Positions 8,231 to 15,948 of a DNA stretch of 40,707 nucleotides are shown here, piece after piece (within the stretch, counting starts at the first letter, position 1; each line of letters begins with the position of its first letter). The DNA is from Pseudomonas laurentiana (GTDB taxonomy: Bacteria; Pseudomonadota; Gammaproteobacteria; Pseudomonadales; Pseudomonadaceae). Where the stretch lies: assembly GCF_014648275.1 (NCBI RefSeq), contig NZ_BMQU01000029.1:1-40707 (forward strand), read 5' to 3'. The position numbers and the translations under genes are program-made. The notes beneath the pieces were generated by a model. The model did not search any database and was not told the origin of the DNA. It worked only from the letters and a program-made list of their open reading frames with translations.

Positions 8231-8860
8231 GTGAGTCAATTTTTCCAGATTCATCCGGAGAATCCGCAGCCGCGCTTGATCAAGCAGGCCGTGGAGATCA
8301 TTCGCAAAGGGGGGGTGGTGATCTACCCCACCGATTCGGCCTACGCCATGGGTTGCCAGATTGGCGACAAGAATGCCATTGAGCGGGTTCGGCAGTTGCG
8401 TAAGCTGGACAAGAGCCACAACTTCACACTGCTGTGTTGTGACATGTCGCAGTTGGGGCTGTATGCCAAAATCGATACCGGTACCTTTCGCTTGCTCAAG
8501 GCCCATGTACCTGGGCCGTACACCTTTATTCTCAATGCTACCCGTGAAGTGCCGCGGCTATTGATGCATGAAAAGCGCCGCACGATCGGTCTCAGGGTGC
8601 CGGATCATCCGATCACCCTTGCGCTGCTTGAAGAGCTGGGTGAGCCGTTGATGAGTGTGAGCCTGATCTTGCCGGGTGACGACGAACCGATGACGGACCC
8701 GTATGAAATGCGCCAACGCCTGGAGCACCATGTCGACCTGATCATCGATGGTGGGTTTGGTGGCCTCAAGGCGTCCACGGTCATCAATCTGGCTGAGGGT
8801 GAACCGGAAGTGGTGCGTGTGGGCTGCGGCGATCCAGCGCCATTTCTGGTCGAAGCGTGA
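8231..8860 (+). CDS. yciO: YciO, Sua5/YrdC-family protein
   Basis: The protein has 209 residues from a GTG at 8231 with AGGTAG upstream. The start MSQFFQIHPENPQPRLIKQAVEI (given here only as family likeness) matches E. coli YciO closely. The core has GGVVIYPTDSAYAMGC, LRKLDKSHNF and PGPYTFIL, the ATP/threonine-binding features of the Sua5/TsaC fold. TsaC/Sua5 makes threonylcarbamoyl-AMP for the t6A tRNA modification. YciO is a paralogue whose physiological role is less clear, so I do not assign t6A synthesis. Its stop overlaps the scpA start by four bases, which suggests translational coupling. Confidence 0.88.
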   Translation: MSQFFQIHPENPQPRLIKQAVEIIRKGGVVIYPTDSAYAMGCQIGDKNAIERVRQLRKLDKSHNFTLLCCDMSQLGLYAKIDTGTFRLLKAHVPGPYTFILNATREVPRLLMHEKRRTIGLRVPDHPITLALLEELGEPLMSVSLILPGDDEPMTDPYEMRQRLEHHVDLIIDGGFGGLKASTVINLAEGEPEVVRVGCGDPAPFLVEA

Positions 8861-9687
8861 GCCAGTCCGACACCACCGAGTCGCTCGTCGATCCACAGGC
8901 AGGGGCTCAGCAAGAGTTGCCCCTGGTGCTGGTCTATGGCCAGGCGCTGACCGAAATGCCGGTGGACCTGTACATTCCGCCAGATGCGCTGGAGGTCTTC
9001 CTGGAGGCCTTTGAGGGGCCACTGGACCTGCTGCTCTACCTGATCCGCAAACAGAACATCGATATTCTCGACATCCCCGTGGCTGAAATTACGCGTCAGT
9101 ACATGGGCTACGTCGAGTTGATGAAGAGCGTGCGTCTGGAGCTGGCTGCCGAGTATCTGGTCATGGCGGCGATGCTGGCCGAGATCAAGTCGCGCATGCT
9201 GCTGCCACGCTCGGCGGAGGTCGAGGCCGAGGAGGACGACCCACGTGCCGAGTTGATTCGCCGCCTGCAGGAGTACGAGCGCTTCAAGGCCGCCGCCGAA
9301 GGGATTGACGCGCTCAGTCGCGTGGGGCGTGATGTGATCGTGCCCAGGCTTGAGGCACCGCAAGCCAAGGTGCGTAAGTTGCTGCCTGATGTCAGCCTTG
9401 AAGAGCTGCTGGTCTCCATGGCCGAGGTGCTCCGCCGTGGTGATCTGTTCGAAAGTCACCAGGTCAGTCGTGAGGCGTTGTCTACCCGCGAGCGCATGAG
9501 CGAGGTGCTGGAGCGGCTGAAGGGCGGTGGTTTCGTGCCGTTTGTCGAGCTCTTTACGGCGGAAGAAGGCAAGCTGGGTGTTGTGGTGACCTTTATGGCG
9601 ATCCTTGAGCTGGTCAAGGAATCCTTGATCGAACTGGTGCAAAATGAGCCCTTTGCCGCGATCCATGTCCGGGCGCGTGCCGAGTAA
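8857..9687 (+). CDS. scpA: Segregation and condensation protein A (kleisin)
   Basis: The protein has 276 residues if the GTG at 8857 is used, which overlaps the yciO stop as GTGA. An in-frame ATG about 100 bases downstream (MPVDLYIPP) is a possible alternative. The kleisin N-terminal signature FEGPLDLLLYLIRKQNIDI and the AAEYLVMAAMLAEIKSRMLLP helix are clear, as is the winged-helix C-terminus (FVPFVELF, VVTFMAILELVKE). ScpA bridges the SMC heads and binds ScpB in the Smc-ScpAB complex that compacts and segregates the chromosome. The scpB gene follows after 18 bases. The smc gene is elsewhere. Confidence 0.92.
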   Translation: MSQSDTTESLVDPQAGAQQELPLVLVYGQALTEMPVDLYIPPDALEVFLEAFEGPLDLLLYLIRKQNIDILDIPVAEITRQYMGYVELMKSVRLELAAEYLVMAAMLAEIKSRMLLPRSAEVEAEEDDPRAELIRRLQEYERFKAAAEGIDALSRVGRDVIVPRLEAPQAKVRKLLPDVSLEELLVSMAEVLRRGDLFESHQVSREALSTRERMSEVLERLKGGGFVPFVELFTAEEGKLGVVVTFMAILELVKESLIELVQNEPFAAIHVRARAE

Positions 9688-9705
9688 CCCCTACAAGCAA
9701 CGAGC

Positions 9706-10479
9706 ATGGCAATGAACCTGAACGACCCACGGGACCTGGCGCCCCTGCTTGAGGCCTTTCTGTTGGCGTCGGGCAAGCCGCAATCGCTGGAGCGGCTCTT
9801 TGAGCTGTTCGAGGAAGCCGAGCGCCCGGAGCCTGCGGTCTTCAAAAAGGCCCTGGACGTGCTGCGCAAGTCCTGCAATGGCCGTGCGTTCGAGCTCAAG
9901 GAGGTGGCCTCCGGCTACCGCCTGCAGATTCGCGAAGACTATGCCCCCTGGGTTGGGCGGCTATGGGAAGAGCGTCCGCAGCGCTATTCTCGTGCGTTGC
10001 TGGAGACCATGGCCTTGATTGCCTATCGTCAGCCCATTACCCGTGGCGAGATCGAAGACGTGCGCGGTGTGGCAGTCAACAGCAATATCACCAAGACCTT
10101 GCTGGAGCGCGAATGGATTCGTGTCGTAGGCTACCGGGAAGTGCCGGGGCGGCCGGCAATGTTCGCTACCACCAAGGCCTTTCTCGATCATTTCAACCTC
10201 AAGAGCCTCGACCAGCTTCCGCCACTGGCCGAACTGAGGGAAATGGAACCCGAGCCGCTGCTTGATCCGGACGATGCGCCTGTACCTGCTCATCTGCAGG
10301 CGCTGGCGGATGCCAGTGTCGAGCCTGAAGTCGAGCGCGAAGAAACCAGTTTTCATAGCCTGCTGGTTGAACTCGACTCGATGGAGGAGGGGCTCAAGAC
10401 CGACTTCGATGACATGCTCGACGACACTCCGTCGGCGGCGGATGAGCCTGAGTCTGTCGAAGACATGCCGCGCGACTGA
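9706..10479 (+). CDS. scpB: Segregation and condensation protein B
   Basis: The protein has 257 residues; starts at 9706 or 9712 are both possible. Two winged-helix domains occupy about 1-180, with EAFLLASGKPQSLERL, SGYRLQIREDYAPW, LIAYRQPITRGEIEDVRG and the GRPAMFATTKAFLDHF end typical of ScpB. After ~185 the sequence becomes acidic and low-complexity, as is common in Pseudomonas ScpB tails. ScpB dimerises and binds ScpA. The ribosome binding site is weak, so expression may depend on coupling to scpA. It is followed after 146 bases by rluB. Confidence 0.92.
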   Translation: MAMNLNDPRDLAPLLEAFLLASGKPQSLERLFELFEEAERPEPAVFKKALDVLRKSCNGRAFELKEVASGYRLQIREDYAPWVGRLWEERPQRYSRALLETMALIAYRQPITRGEIEDVRGVAVNSNITKTLLEREWIRVVGYREVPGRPAMFATTKAFLDHFNLKSLDQLPPLAELREMEPEPLLDPDDAPVPAHLQALADASVEPEVEREETSFHSLLVELDSMEEGLKTDFDDMLDDTPSAADEPESVEDMPRD

Positions 10480-10625
10480 GTTCACCTTCGAGCGGAAATT
10501 GTCAGGTGGCCGGCGAATTCCAACGCGTCCGTGATGCGCCGCGTCTGCGTTCGGCGTATCATTCGTGCCCGTTTGGGTGCCAATGCGCCCACACCATGAT
10601 TTTCAGTACACCGGGAGGTGCCCAG

Positions 10626-11675
10626 ATGAGTGAACAAGACCTGCAAGAAACCCCACCACGTCCAGCCGGCGAGAAACTGCAAAAAGTACTCGCGCGTATT
10701 GGCGTGGGCTCGCGTCGTGATGTTGAGGCCTGGATTGGTGAAGGGCGCATCAAGGTCAATGGCGTTGCCGCCACCCTTGGCCAGCGTGTCGATTTGCACG
10801 ACGCCATTTCGGTCGACGGCCGTCTGATCAAGCGCGAAGAAGCCTCTGAAACCGTACGCCGCGTGATCATGTACAACAAGCCCGATGGCGAGATCTGCAC
10901 CCGTGACGACCCGGAAGGCCGTCCGACGGTGTTTGACCGCCTGCCTCGCCCGAAAGAAGGCCGTTGGATCAACATCGGTCGTCTCGACATCAACACCACG
11001 GGGCTGTTGATGTTTACTACGGACGGTGAACTGGCCAACCGCCTGATGCACCCTTCGTACGAAATGGACCGCGAGTACGCCGTGCGTGTGCGTGGTGAAG
11101 TTGACGAAGACATGCTGACCCGCCTGAAAAACGGCGTGATGCTCGAAGATGGCCCTGCGCGTTTCACCGACATCCAGGAAGCACCGGGTGGTGAGGGCTT
11201 CAACCACTGGTATCACTGCGTGGTCATGGAAGGGCGCAACCGTGAGGTTCGTCGTCTCTGGGAGTCCCAGGGGCTGGTGGTCAGCCGCCTGAAGCGCGTG
11301 CGTTTCGGTCCGGTGTTCCTCAACTCCGACCTGCCGATGGGTCGCTGGCGCGAAATGAGCCAGGGCGAAGTGGATATCCTGGCTGCCGAAGTAGGCCTGA
11401 CCCCGGTCGCCATGCCGGCGATGAAAGCCAAGGTCAAGGACAAGCTTGAGCGGATGCAGCGCAAGTCGTCCAAGCCAGTTGGCCGCGGTGAGCGTGTACG
11501 TACGCTGCGTCCTGCCAAGGACGGTGCAACTGAGCGTCCAGCACGTCAGCCTCGCGATGAGTCGCCACGCAAGGGGCGCTCCACCGTTGCCGAGCGTCCT
11601 AGCGAGATGAACAAGCGCAAGCCTGCGCCGAAGCGTCCAGGCAGCAGCCGTGGCAAGCCGCCACGCGCTGAGTAA
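10626..11675 (+). CDS. rluB: 23S rRNA pseudouridine(2605) synthase RluB
   Basis: The protein has 349 residues from the ATG at 10626, which has a strong GGGAGG upstream; an earlier in-frame start adds 40 unconserved residues. An S4 RNA-binding domain (KLQKVLARIGVGSRRDVEAW) is followed by the RsuA/RluB catalytic domain, with the active-site aspartate in GRLDINTTGLL. The last ~90 residues are a lysine/arginine/proline-rich tail, probably disordered and RNA-binding, longer than the catalytic core requires. The enzyme modifies U2605 in helix 93 of 23S rRNA. It is last in the rnm-to-rluB run and is followed by a strong terminator. Confidence 0.93.
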   Translation: MSEQDLQETPPRPAGEKLQKVLARIGVGSRRDVEAWIGEGRIKVNGVAATLGQRVDLHDAISVDGRLIKREEASETVRRVIMYNKPDGEICTRDDPEGRPTVFDRLPRPKEGRWINIGRLDINTTGLLMFTTDGELANRLMHPSYEMDREYAVRVRGEVDEDMLTRLKNGVMLEDGPARFTDIQEAPGGEGFNHWYHCVVMEGRNREVRRLWESQGLVVSRLKRVRFGPVFLNSDLPMGRWREMSQGEVDILAAEVGLTPVAMPAMKAKVKDKLERMQRKSSKPVGRGERVRTLRPAKDGATERPARQPRDESPRKGRSTVAERPSEMNKRKPAPKRPGSSRGKPPRAE

Positions 11676-11714
11676 GCGCTATCACAGCCAGCCTTCGGGT
11701 TGGTTCGGGCTGCC

Positions 11715-11750
11715 AACAAACCCCCGCTTTTTAGCGGGGGTTTGTTTTTT
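11715..11750 (+). terminator. Intrinsic terminator after rluB
   Basis: A 14-bp perfect stem (11715-11728 with 11733-11746), loop TTTT, is followed by a run of T. The A-rich left flank means it could also work on the other strand. Confidence 0.9.
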
Positions 11751-11884
11751 GAGGCAACGACTGGCGTTGATCCATGAAGGCCGTTGGCTTGCCAACGATG
11801 CAGGCACCGCGTACGCACTGACACCGTGTTGACGCCATCGCAGGCAAGCCTTTCTCCACTATGTGGAAAGTTTCTGAACCGTCT

Positions 11885-11902
11885 TGTAAGGAAATATTTA
11901 CA
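11885..11902. promoter_or_regulatory. PhhR/TyrR-type box far upstream of aroP
   Basis: TGTAAG (11885-11890), six bases, TTTACA (11897-11902) matches the TyrR/PhhR consensus TGTAAA-N6-TTTACA at 11 of 12 positions, and the symmetry extends two bases each way (CT...AG). It lies in the gene-free region between the rluB terminator and aroP, ~520 bases before the aroP start. The TTTACA arm could double as a -35 element. Confidence 0.6.
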
Positions 11903-12101
11903 AGAATACCGTTTTTCCCCCATCAAATCGCCCGCCACCGCCAGCTGTAACAAAACCTTGCCGAAAACCCTCTGTCGTTACGCTTTCCGTGAGCGTCAAT
12001 GGCTTGCCCGCGTCCGCCGGGCGCGGTGATATGTGCGCCATTGCCGTGTGCAAAGCCGGGCCGAAGAGCCTGGGCTGCTAATAAGAACAATCGGAGGCGC
12101 C

Positions 12102-12272
12102 ATGCACGCCAGACACACTTCCAGGCTCCACCTCTCCCACAGGACCGGTGCGTTTTGTCAGCAGACATTAACGCAACGTGTTGACCCCTGCCCGACTGCA
12201 GGGGTATACAATGCGCCGCGTTTTAACTGTGACCCCAATGCGTACCGCGCAATCTTGCTGACACCAGGCTAA
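12102..12272 (+). CDS. Possible 56-residue ORF in the aroP upstream region
   Basis: An ATG at 12102 follows GGAGG by four bases, a convincing translation start, and opens a 56-codon frame. The product (MHARHTSRLHLSHRTGAFCQ...) has no recognisable domain, signal peptide or membrane segment, and its 3' half runs straight through the predicted aroP promoter. It could be a leader peptide, the decayed 5' end of a lost gene, or chance. The rest of 11751-12408 holds the PhhR-type box and promoter listed separately; I see nothing else in it. Confidence 0.25.
   Translation: MHARHTSRLHLSHRTGAFCQQTLTQRVDPCPTAGVYNAPRFNCDPNAYRAILLTPG
12181..12210 (+). promoter_or_regulatory. Sigma-70 promoter of aroP with an internal inverted repeat
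   Basis: TTGACC (12181-12186), 18 bases, TATACA (12205-12210) is a strong match to the consensus. The spacer contains a perfect 7-bp inverted repeat, CCCCTGC (12185-12191) and GCAGGGG (12198-12204), placed where a repressor would block polymerase. The transcript would have a ~190-base leader, with a small hairpin at 12320-12336 (6-bp stem). Confidence 0.6.
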
Positions 12273-12408
12273 TTCGTCCGGGCTGCCGCCCGTGTCGACC
12301 GACCCCGTCCAAGAACCCTCAAGGTCTACCACCTTGTTAATTCCGCTGCGCCACGAGCGCGGTGGGTCCGATTCCGTCACAGATAAAAACAAACAGGTGA
12401 CTCCGTTC

Positions 12409-13830
12409 ATGAGTGGACAAAACTCGCATTCAGGTGAGCTAAAGCGTGGCCTGAAAAATCGCCACATCCAGTTGATCGCCTTGGGCGGTGCCATTGGTAC
12501 CGGGCTGTTCCTCGGCTCGGCGGGTGTGTTGAAGTCGGCGGGCCCGTCGATGATTCTCGGTTACGCGATCTGTGGCTTCATCGCGTTCATGATCATGCGC
12601 CAACTCGGCGAGATGATCGTTGAAGAGCCGGTTGCCGGTTCGTTCAGCCACTTCGCCCACAAGTACTGGGGTGGTTTCGCCGGCTTCCTTTCCGGCTGGA
12701 ACTGCTGGGTGCTGTATATCCTGGTGGGCATGTCGGAGCTGACGGCAGTCGGCAAGTACGTTCACTACTGGTGGCCGGAAATTCCGACCTGGGTCTCGGC
12801 GGCGGTGTTTTTCGTGATGATCAACGCCATCAACCTGGCCAACGTCAAAGTCTTTGGTGAGGCTGAGTTCTGGTTCGCGATCATCAAGGTGCTGGCCATC
12901 GTCGGCATGATTGCCCTGGGCAGCTACATGCTGGTCAGTGGCAGTGGTGGACCGCAAGCCTCGGTCAGCAACCTGTGGGATCACGGTGGTTTCTTCCCGA
13001 ACGGTGTCAGTGGCCTGGTCATGGCGCTGGCGATCATCATGTTCTCGTTTGGCGGCCTGGAAATGCTCGGCTTCACTGCGGCCGAAGCCGACAAGCCGAA
13101 AACAGTTATTCCCAAGGCGATCAATCAGGTCATCTACCGTATCCTGATTTTCTACATCGGCGCCCTGGTCGTACTGTTGTCGCTGACTCCATGGGATAGC
13201 CTGCTGACCAGCCTGAACAGTTCTGGCGACGCGTACAGTGGCAGCCCATTCGTGCAGGTGTTCTCTCTGCTCGGTAGCAATACTGCCGCGCATATTCTCA
13301 ACTTTGTGGTGCTGACGGCTGCGCTGTCGGTCTACAACAGTGGCACGTACTGCAACGCTCGTATGCTCTACGGCATGGCTGAGCAGGGTGATGCCCCGGC
13401 AGGTCTGGCGAAAATCGATAAGCGTGGCGTACCGGTGCGCTCGATTCTGGCCTCGGCCGGTGTGACCTTGGTCGCTGTACTGCTCAACTACTTCATCCCG
13501 CAGCATGCGCTGGAGTTGCTGATGTCGCTGGTGGTTGCAGCCCTGGTGATCAACTGGGCGATGATCAGCTACTCGCACCTCAAGTTCCGCCAGCACATGG
13601 ACCGTACTGGTCAGACTTCGCTGTTCAAGGCGTTGTGGTATCCCTATGGCAACTACATCTGCCTGGCCTTCGTGGTTTTCATCCTCGGCATCATGCTGCT
13701 GATCCCGGGCATTCAGGTGTCGGTTTATGCCATCCCTGTGTGGGTGGTGGTGATGTGGGGTTGCTACGTGCTGAAGAACAAGCGTAGCGCCCAGGCATCC
13801 GTTGTCGCTGTGAGCGCCACCGCCAAGTAA
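12409..13830 (+). CDS. aroP: AroP-type aromatic amino acid permease
   Basis: The protein has 473 residues from the ATG at 12409, with AGGTGA upstream; an in-frame ATG at 12292 adds 39 unconserved residues. It has twelve membrane helices of the amino acid-polyamine-organocation superfamily. The N-terminus LKRGLKNRHIQLIALGGAIGTGLFLGSAG and the GFTAAEADKPKTVIPKA segment are near-identical in pattern to E. coli AroP, which takes up phenylalanine, tyrosine and tryptophan with protons. An insertion of ~10 residues (SSGDAYSGSPF region) relative to the E. coli protein is visible. Substrate choice within the aromatic group is inferred from family likeness and supported by the PhhR-type box upstream. 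It is followed by a terminator. Confidence 0.85.
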   Translation: MSGQNSHSGELKRGLKNRHIQLIALGGAIGTGLFLGSAGVLKSAGPSMILGYAICGFIAFMIMRQLGEMIVEEPVAGSFSHFAHKYWGGFAGFLSGWNCWVLYILVGMSELTAVGKYVHYWWPEIPTWVSAAVFFVMINAINLANVKVFGEAEFWFAIIKVLAIVGMIALGSYMLVSGSGGPQASVSNLWDHGGFFPNGVSGLVMALAIIMFSFGGLEMLGFTAAEADKPKTVIPKAINQVIYRILIFYIGALVVLLSLTPWDSLLTSLNSSGDAYSGSPFVQVFSLLGSNTAAHILNFVVLTAALSVYNSGTYCNARMLYGMAEQGDAPAGLAKIDKRGVPVRSILASAGVTLVAVLLNYFIPQHALELLMSLVVAALVINWAMISYSHLKFRQHMDRTGQTSLFKALWYPYGNYICLAFVVFILGIMLLIPGIQVSVYAIPVWVVVMWGCYVLKNKRSAQASVVAVSATAK

Positions 13831-13851
13831 CACGCTGTGATGTCCTTCAAG

Positions 13852-13882
13852 AGCCCGGCCTTGTGCCGGGCTTTTGGTTTTT
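13852..13882 (+). terminator. Intrinsic terminator after aroP
   Basis: Stem AGCCCGGC (13852-13859) with GCCGGGCT (13865-13872), loop of five bases, then TTTGGTTTTT. Confidence 0.85.
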
Positions 13883-13921
13883 ATGGGGTATGCTGAAGGT
13901 CGTTCTCTTCAAGCCAGACCC

Positions 13922-14335
13922 ATGTTGATCATATCCAATGCTGTGCATATTCCTGATGACGAGATTGAACTGAGCGCGATCCGTGCCCAGGGGGCCGGCG
14001 GGCAAAACGTCAATAAGGTGTCCAGTGCCGTTCACCTGCGCTTCGATACGCAGGCTTCGTCATTGCCGACGTTCTATAAGGAGCGTTTGCTGGCGCTGCG
14101 TGATCACCGTATCACCCGCGAGGGCGTGATCATCATCAAGGCTCAACAGTACCGTACTCAGGAGCAGAATCGCGCCGATGCGCTGGAGCGTCTGATCGAG
14201 TTGATCAAGTCGGCGGTCAAGGTTGAGAAGGTGCGCAGGCCGACGCGTCCGACCTTGGGCTCCAAGACCCGCAGGCTGGAGAGCAAAAGCAAGCGTGGGA
14301 CGATAAAGGCTGGGCGAGGCAAGGTGGATTACTGA
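13922..14335 (+). CDS. arfB: Alternative ribosome-rescue factor ArfB (YaeJ)
   Basis: The protein has 137 residues, the normal ArfB length. It has the release-factor catalytic loop [21 protein letters not shown], with GGQ at residues 26-28 (motif cited in part), and a basic C-terminal tail ([20 protein letters not shown]) that inserts into the empty mRNA channel of stalled ribosomes. It hydrolyses peptidyl-tRNA on non-stop complexes, as a backup for trans-translation. The start ATG at 13922 lies 40 bases after the aroP terminator, so a promoter must lie within or just before that hairpin, or there is read-through. Confidence 0.92.
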   Translation: MLIISNAVHIPDDEIELSAIRAQGAGGQNVNKVSSAVHLRFDTQASSLPTFYKERLLALRDHRITREGVIIIKAQQYRTQEQNRADALERLIELIKSAVKVEKVRRPTRPTLGSKTRRLESKSKRGTIKAGRGKVDY

Positions 14336-14345
14336 GGGGCTCGGT

Positions 14346-14392
14346 GGTGTGAAAACCGCGGGCTGGGTTGCCCCGATGCAGGTTTCCACACC
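14346..14392. terminator. Inverted repeat between convergent arfB and a small ORF
   Basis: GGTGTGAAAACC (14346-14357) pairs with GGTTTCCACACC (14381-14392) with one mismatch, and GGGC/GCCC pair inside the loop. It sits exactly between the two convergent stop codons. It lacks a clear T-run, so a terminating role is likely but unproven. Confidence 0.4.
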
Positions 14393-14404
14393 CTCTGTGC
14401 GCGG

Positions 14405-14536
14405 TTATTCCTGGTCGGCGCTCGGAAGTTCTTCGCCGTTGGTGTCAGCAGCATTGGCTGCTTCGGCGCTATGAAGAGCAGGTTCCTGCTCGGCGGGGTT
14501 CAGGCTTGGGAAGGGAAGATTCGGGATTTCATGCAT
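14405..14536 (-). CDS. Small 43-residue acidic protein, uncharacterised
   Basis: The ATG at 14536 follows GAGGAA at good spacing and opens a 43-codon frame ending with TAA at 14405. The product starts MHEIPNLPFPSLNPAEQEP, is rich in Ala, Glu and Pro, and ends in NGEELPSADQE. It has no signal peptide, no membrane helix and no cysteine; it is probably disordered and strongly acidic. Codon choice is GC3-rich and looks coding (AAC, GCC, CCG), and the stop falls neatly beside a hairpin. I do not recognise a function. It lies between arfB and phhC, transcribed toward arfB. Confidence 0.6.
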   Translation of the reverse strand: MHEIPNLPFPSLNPAEQEPALHSAEAANAADTNGEELPSADQE

Positions 14537-14628
14537 CTCGTCGTTCCTCGCAAGTGTGAGTGGAAAGGCTGCGCAATATGCGCATGGCTTTGCAAAAAGC
14601 CTCGGCAGGATACAGGAGTCTGCGTGAC

Positions 14629-14663
14629 AGTATGAGTTTTACTGCCAATCGGCGGCTCATACT
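14629..14663. repeat. 8-bp inverted repeat with nested stem upstream of the small ORF
   Basis: AGTATGAG (14629-14636) and CTCATACT (14656-14663) are perfect complements, with GCC/GGC pairing inside. It lies ~95 bases upstream of the 43-residue ORF in an otherwise featureless 14560-14719 stretch. It could be an operator or a transcript hairpin. Confidence 0.4.
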
Positions 14664-14719
14664 TTGGGCGTGCTCGGCAGGGAAAGGTGGGCGGTAGTGC
14701 GCGGCGTGTATCGTCAGCG

Positions 14720-14746
14720 AGGCCGTTCCCTTGTGGAGAACGGCCT
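14720..14746 (-). terminator. Probable terminator of the phhABC operon
   Basis: AGGCCGTTC (14720-14728) pairs with GAACGGCCT (14738-14746), eight bases after the phhC stop codon. There is no good T-run on the minus strand, so it may act as a 3'-end stabiliser or a factor-dependent terminator. Confidence 0.5.
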
Positions 14747-14754
14747 GCTTGGGG

Positions 14755-15948
14755 TTAGCGACAGACGTCAGCAATGGCCGCTGCCAGTGCGTCCAGTCGT
14801 GCAGCATCAGCGCCAGCGATGTTCGCCCGGCCTGTGCTGACCAAATAGACGCTATGGCGTTCACGCAGTTGCGTGACCTGTTCCGCAGACAAACCGGTGT
14901 AGGAGAACATGCCCCGCTGCTGAGCAATGTGGGCAAAGCGCTCACGCAAGCCGTGCGGCGCCAGTGCCTCGACCAGGCCTGTGCGCAGTTGGGCGATGCG
15001 CTGGCGCATGGCGTCCACTTCTTCGACCCACAGGTGTTTCAATGCCGGGTCGCCAAGAATCTGCGCAACCACTGCGGCGCCATGGTCGGGTGGCGTTGAC
15101 CAGAGGTTGCGGGCCAGCAGAGCCAATTGGCTGCGCACGTCCAGCAGCTTCTGGGCGTCTTTGCTGCTGACCAGCAGGGCGCCGGTACGCTCCCGGTACA
15201 GGCCGAAGTTCTTTGAACAGGAGCTGGTGATCAGTAGCTCAGGCAGTTCAGCGGCGAACCGCCGTACCATCCAGGCGTCTTCCTCAAGCCCATCGCCAAA
15301 GCCTTGGTAGGCGAAGTCGATCAGTGGCAGTAGTTCTCGACGGCGAACGACCTCCAGCACGGCCAGCCAGTCCTGTTGCGACAAGTCAAAACCGGTCGGA
15401 TTGTGGCAGCAGGCGTGCAGCAGTACCACGTCACCCTTTGGGGCAGACTCCAGCGCCGTCAGCATGGCCGGGACGTTCAGGCGGTTGTCTGCTCCCACAT
15501 AGGGGTAGTGATGAACCGCGAGGCCAGCACTGGCAAAGAGGGTTTCATGGATAGGCCAGGTCGGATCACTCAACCATATGCCGCGTCCTGGCAGGCAGTG
15601 CTTGATGAACTCCGCAGCCAGTCGCAAAGCACCGGTGCCCCCAGGTGTTTGGGTGGTACCGACGCGTTGCGCTTGCAGCAGCGGCGATTCGTTACCCAGC
15701 ACCAGTTCGCAGATCAGTCGACCGAAAGTGGCGTCACCATGGCCGCCCACGTAGCTCTTGCTAGCCTGGCTGTCGAGCAAGCGTTGTTCGGCAACTTTCA
15801 CCGCAACAGGGACGGGTGTCAGTCCCTGGGCATCCTTGAACACGCCGACGCCAAGGTCGAACTTGTTCGGGTTGCTGTCTTTGGCATAAGCCTCCATCAG
15901 CCCCAGGATAGGGTCGCCCGGTACGCGTGCGATGGCGTCGAAGTGCAT
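14755..15948 (-). CDS. phhC: Aromatic amino acid aminotransferase PhhC
   Basis: The protein has 397 residues, a class I aspartate/tyrosine aminotransferase. Visible features are GGTGALRLAAEFIK, HACCHNPTGFDLS, IDFAYQGFGDGLEED and the PLP-lysine motif SSCSKNFGLYRERTGAL, with the substrate-carboxylate arginine near SVYLVSTGRANIAG. It transaminates tyrosine and phenylalanine, giving 4-hydroxyphenylpyruvate for the homogentisate pathway. The start ATG overlaps the phhB stop by one base (TAATG), so it is translationally coupled as third gene of phhABC. PhhR control is expected from the boxes upstream of phhA. Confidence 0.92.
   Translation of the reverse strand: MHFDAIARVPGDPILGLMEAYAKDSNPNKFDLGVGVFKDAQGLTPVPVAVKVAEQRLLDSQASKSYVGGHGDATFGRLICELVLGNESPLLQAQRVGTTQTPGGTGALRLAAEFIKHCLPGRGIWLSDPTWPIHETLFASAGLAVHHYPYVGADNRLNVPAMLTALESAPKGDVVLLHACCHNPTGFDLSQQDWLAVLEVVRRRELLPLIDFAYQGFGDGLEEDAWMVRRFAAELPELLITSSCSKNFGLYRERTGALLVSSKDAQKLLDVRSQLALLARNLWSTPPDHGAAVVAQILGDPALKHLWVEEVDAMRQRIAQLRTGLVEALAPHGLRERFAHIAQQRGMFSYTGLSAEQVTQLRERHSVYLVSTGRANIAGADAARLDALAAAIADVCR

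Noticed and set aside
12439-13833. A 464-codon minus-strand frame opposite aroP, rich in His, Gln and Asp
   Set aside because: Antisense shadow of a membrane protein gene; no start signal or family resemblance.
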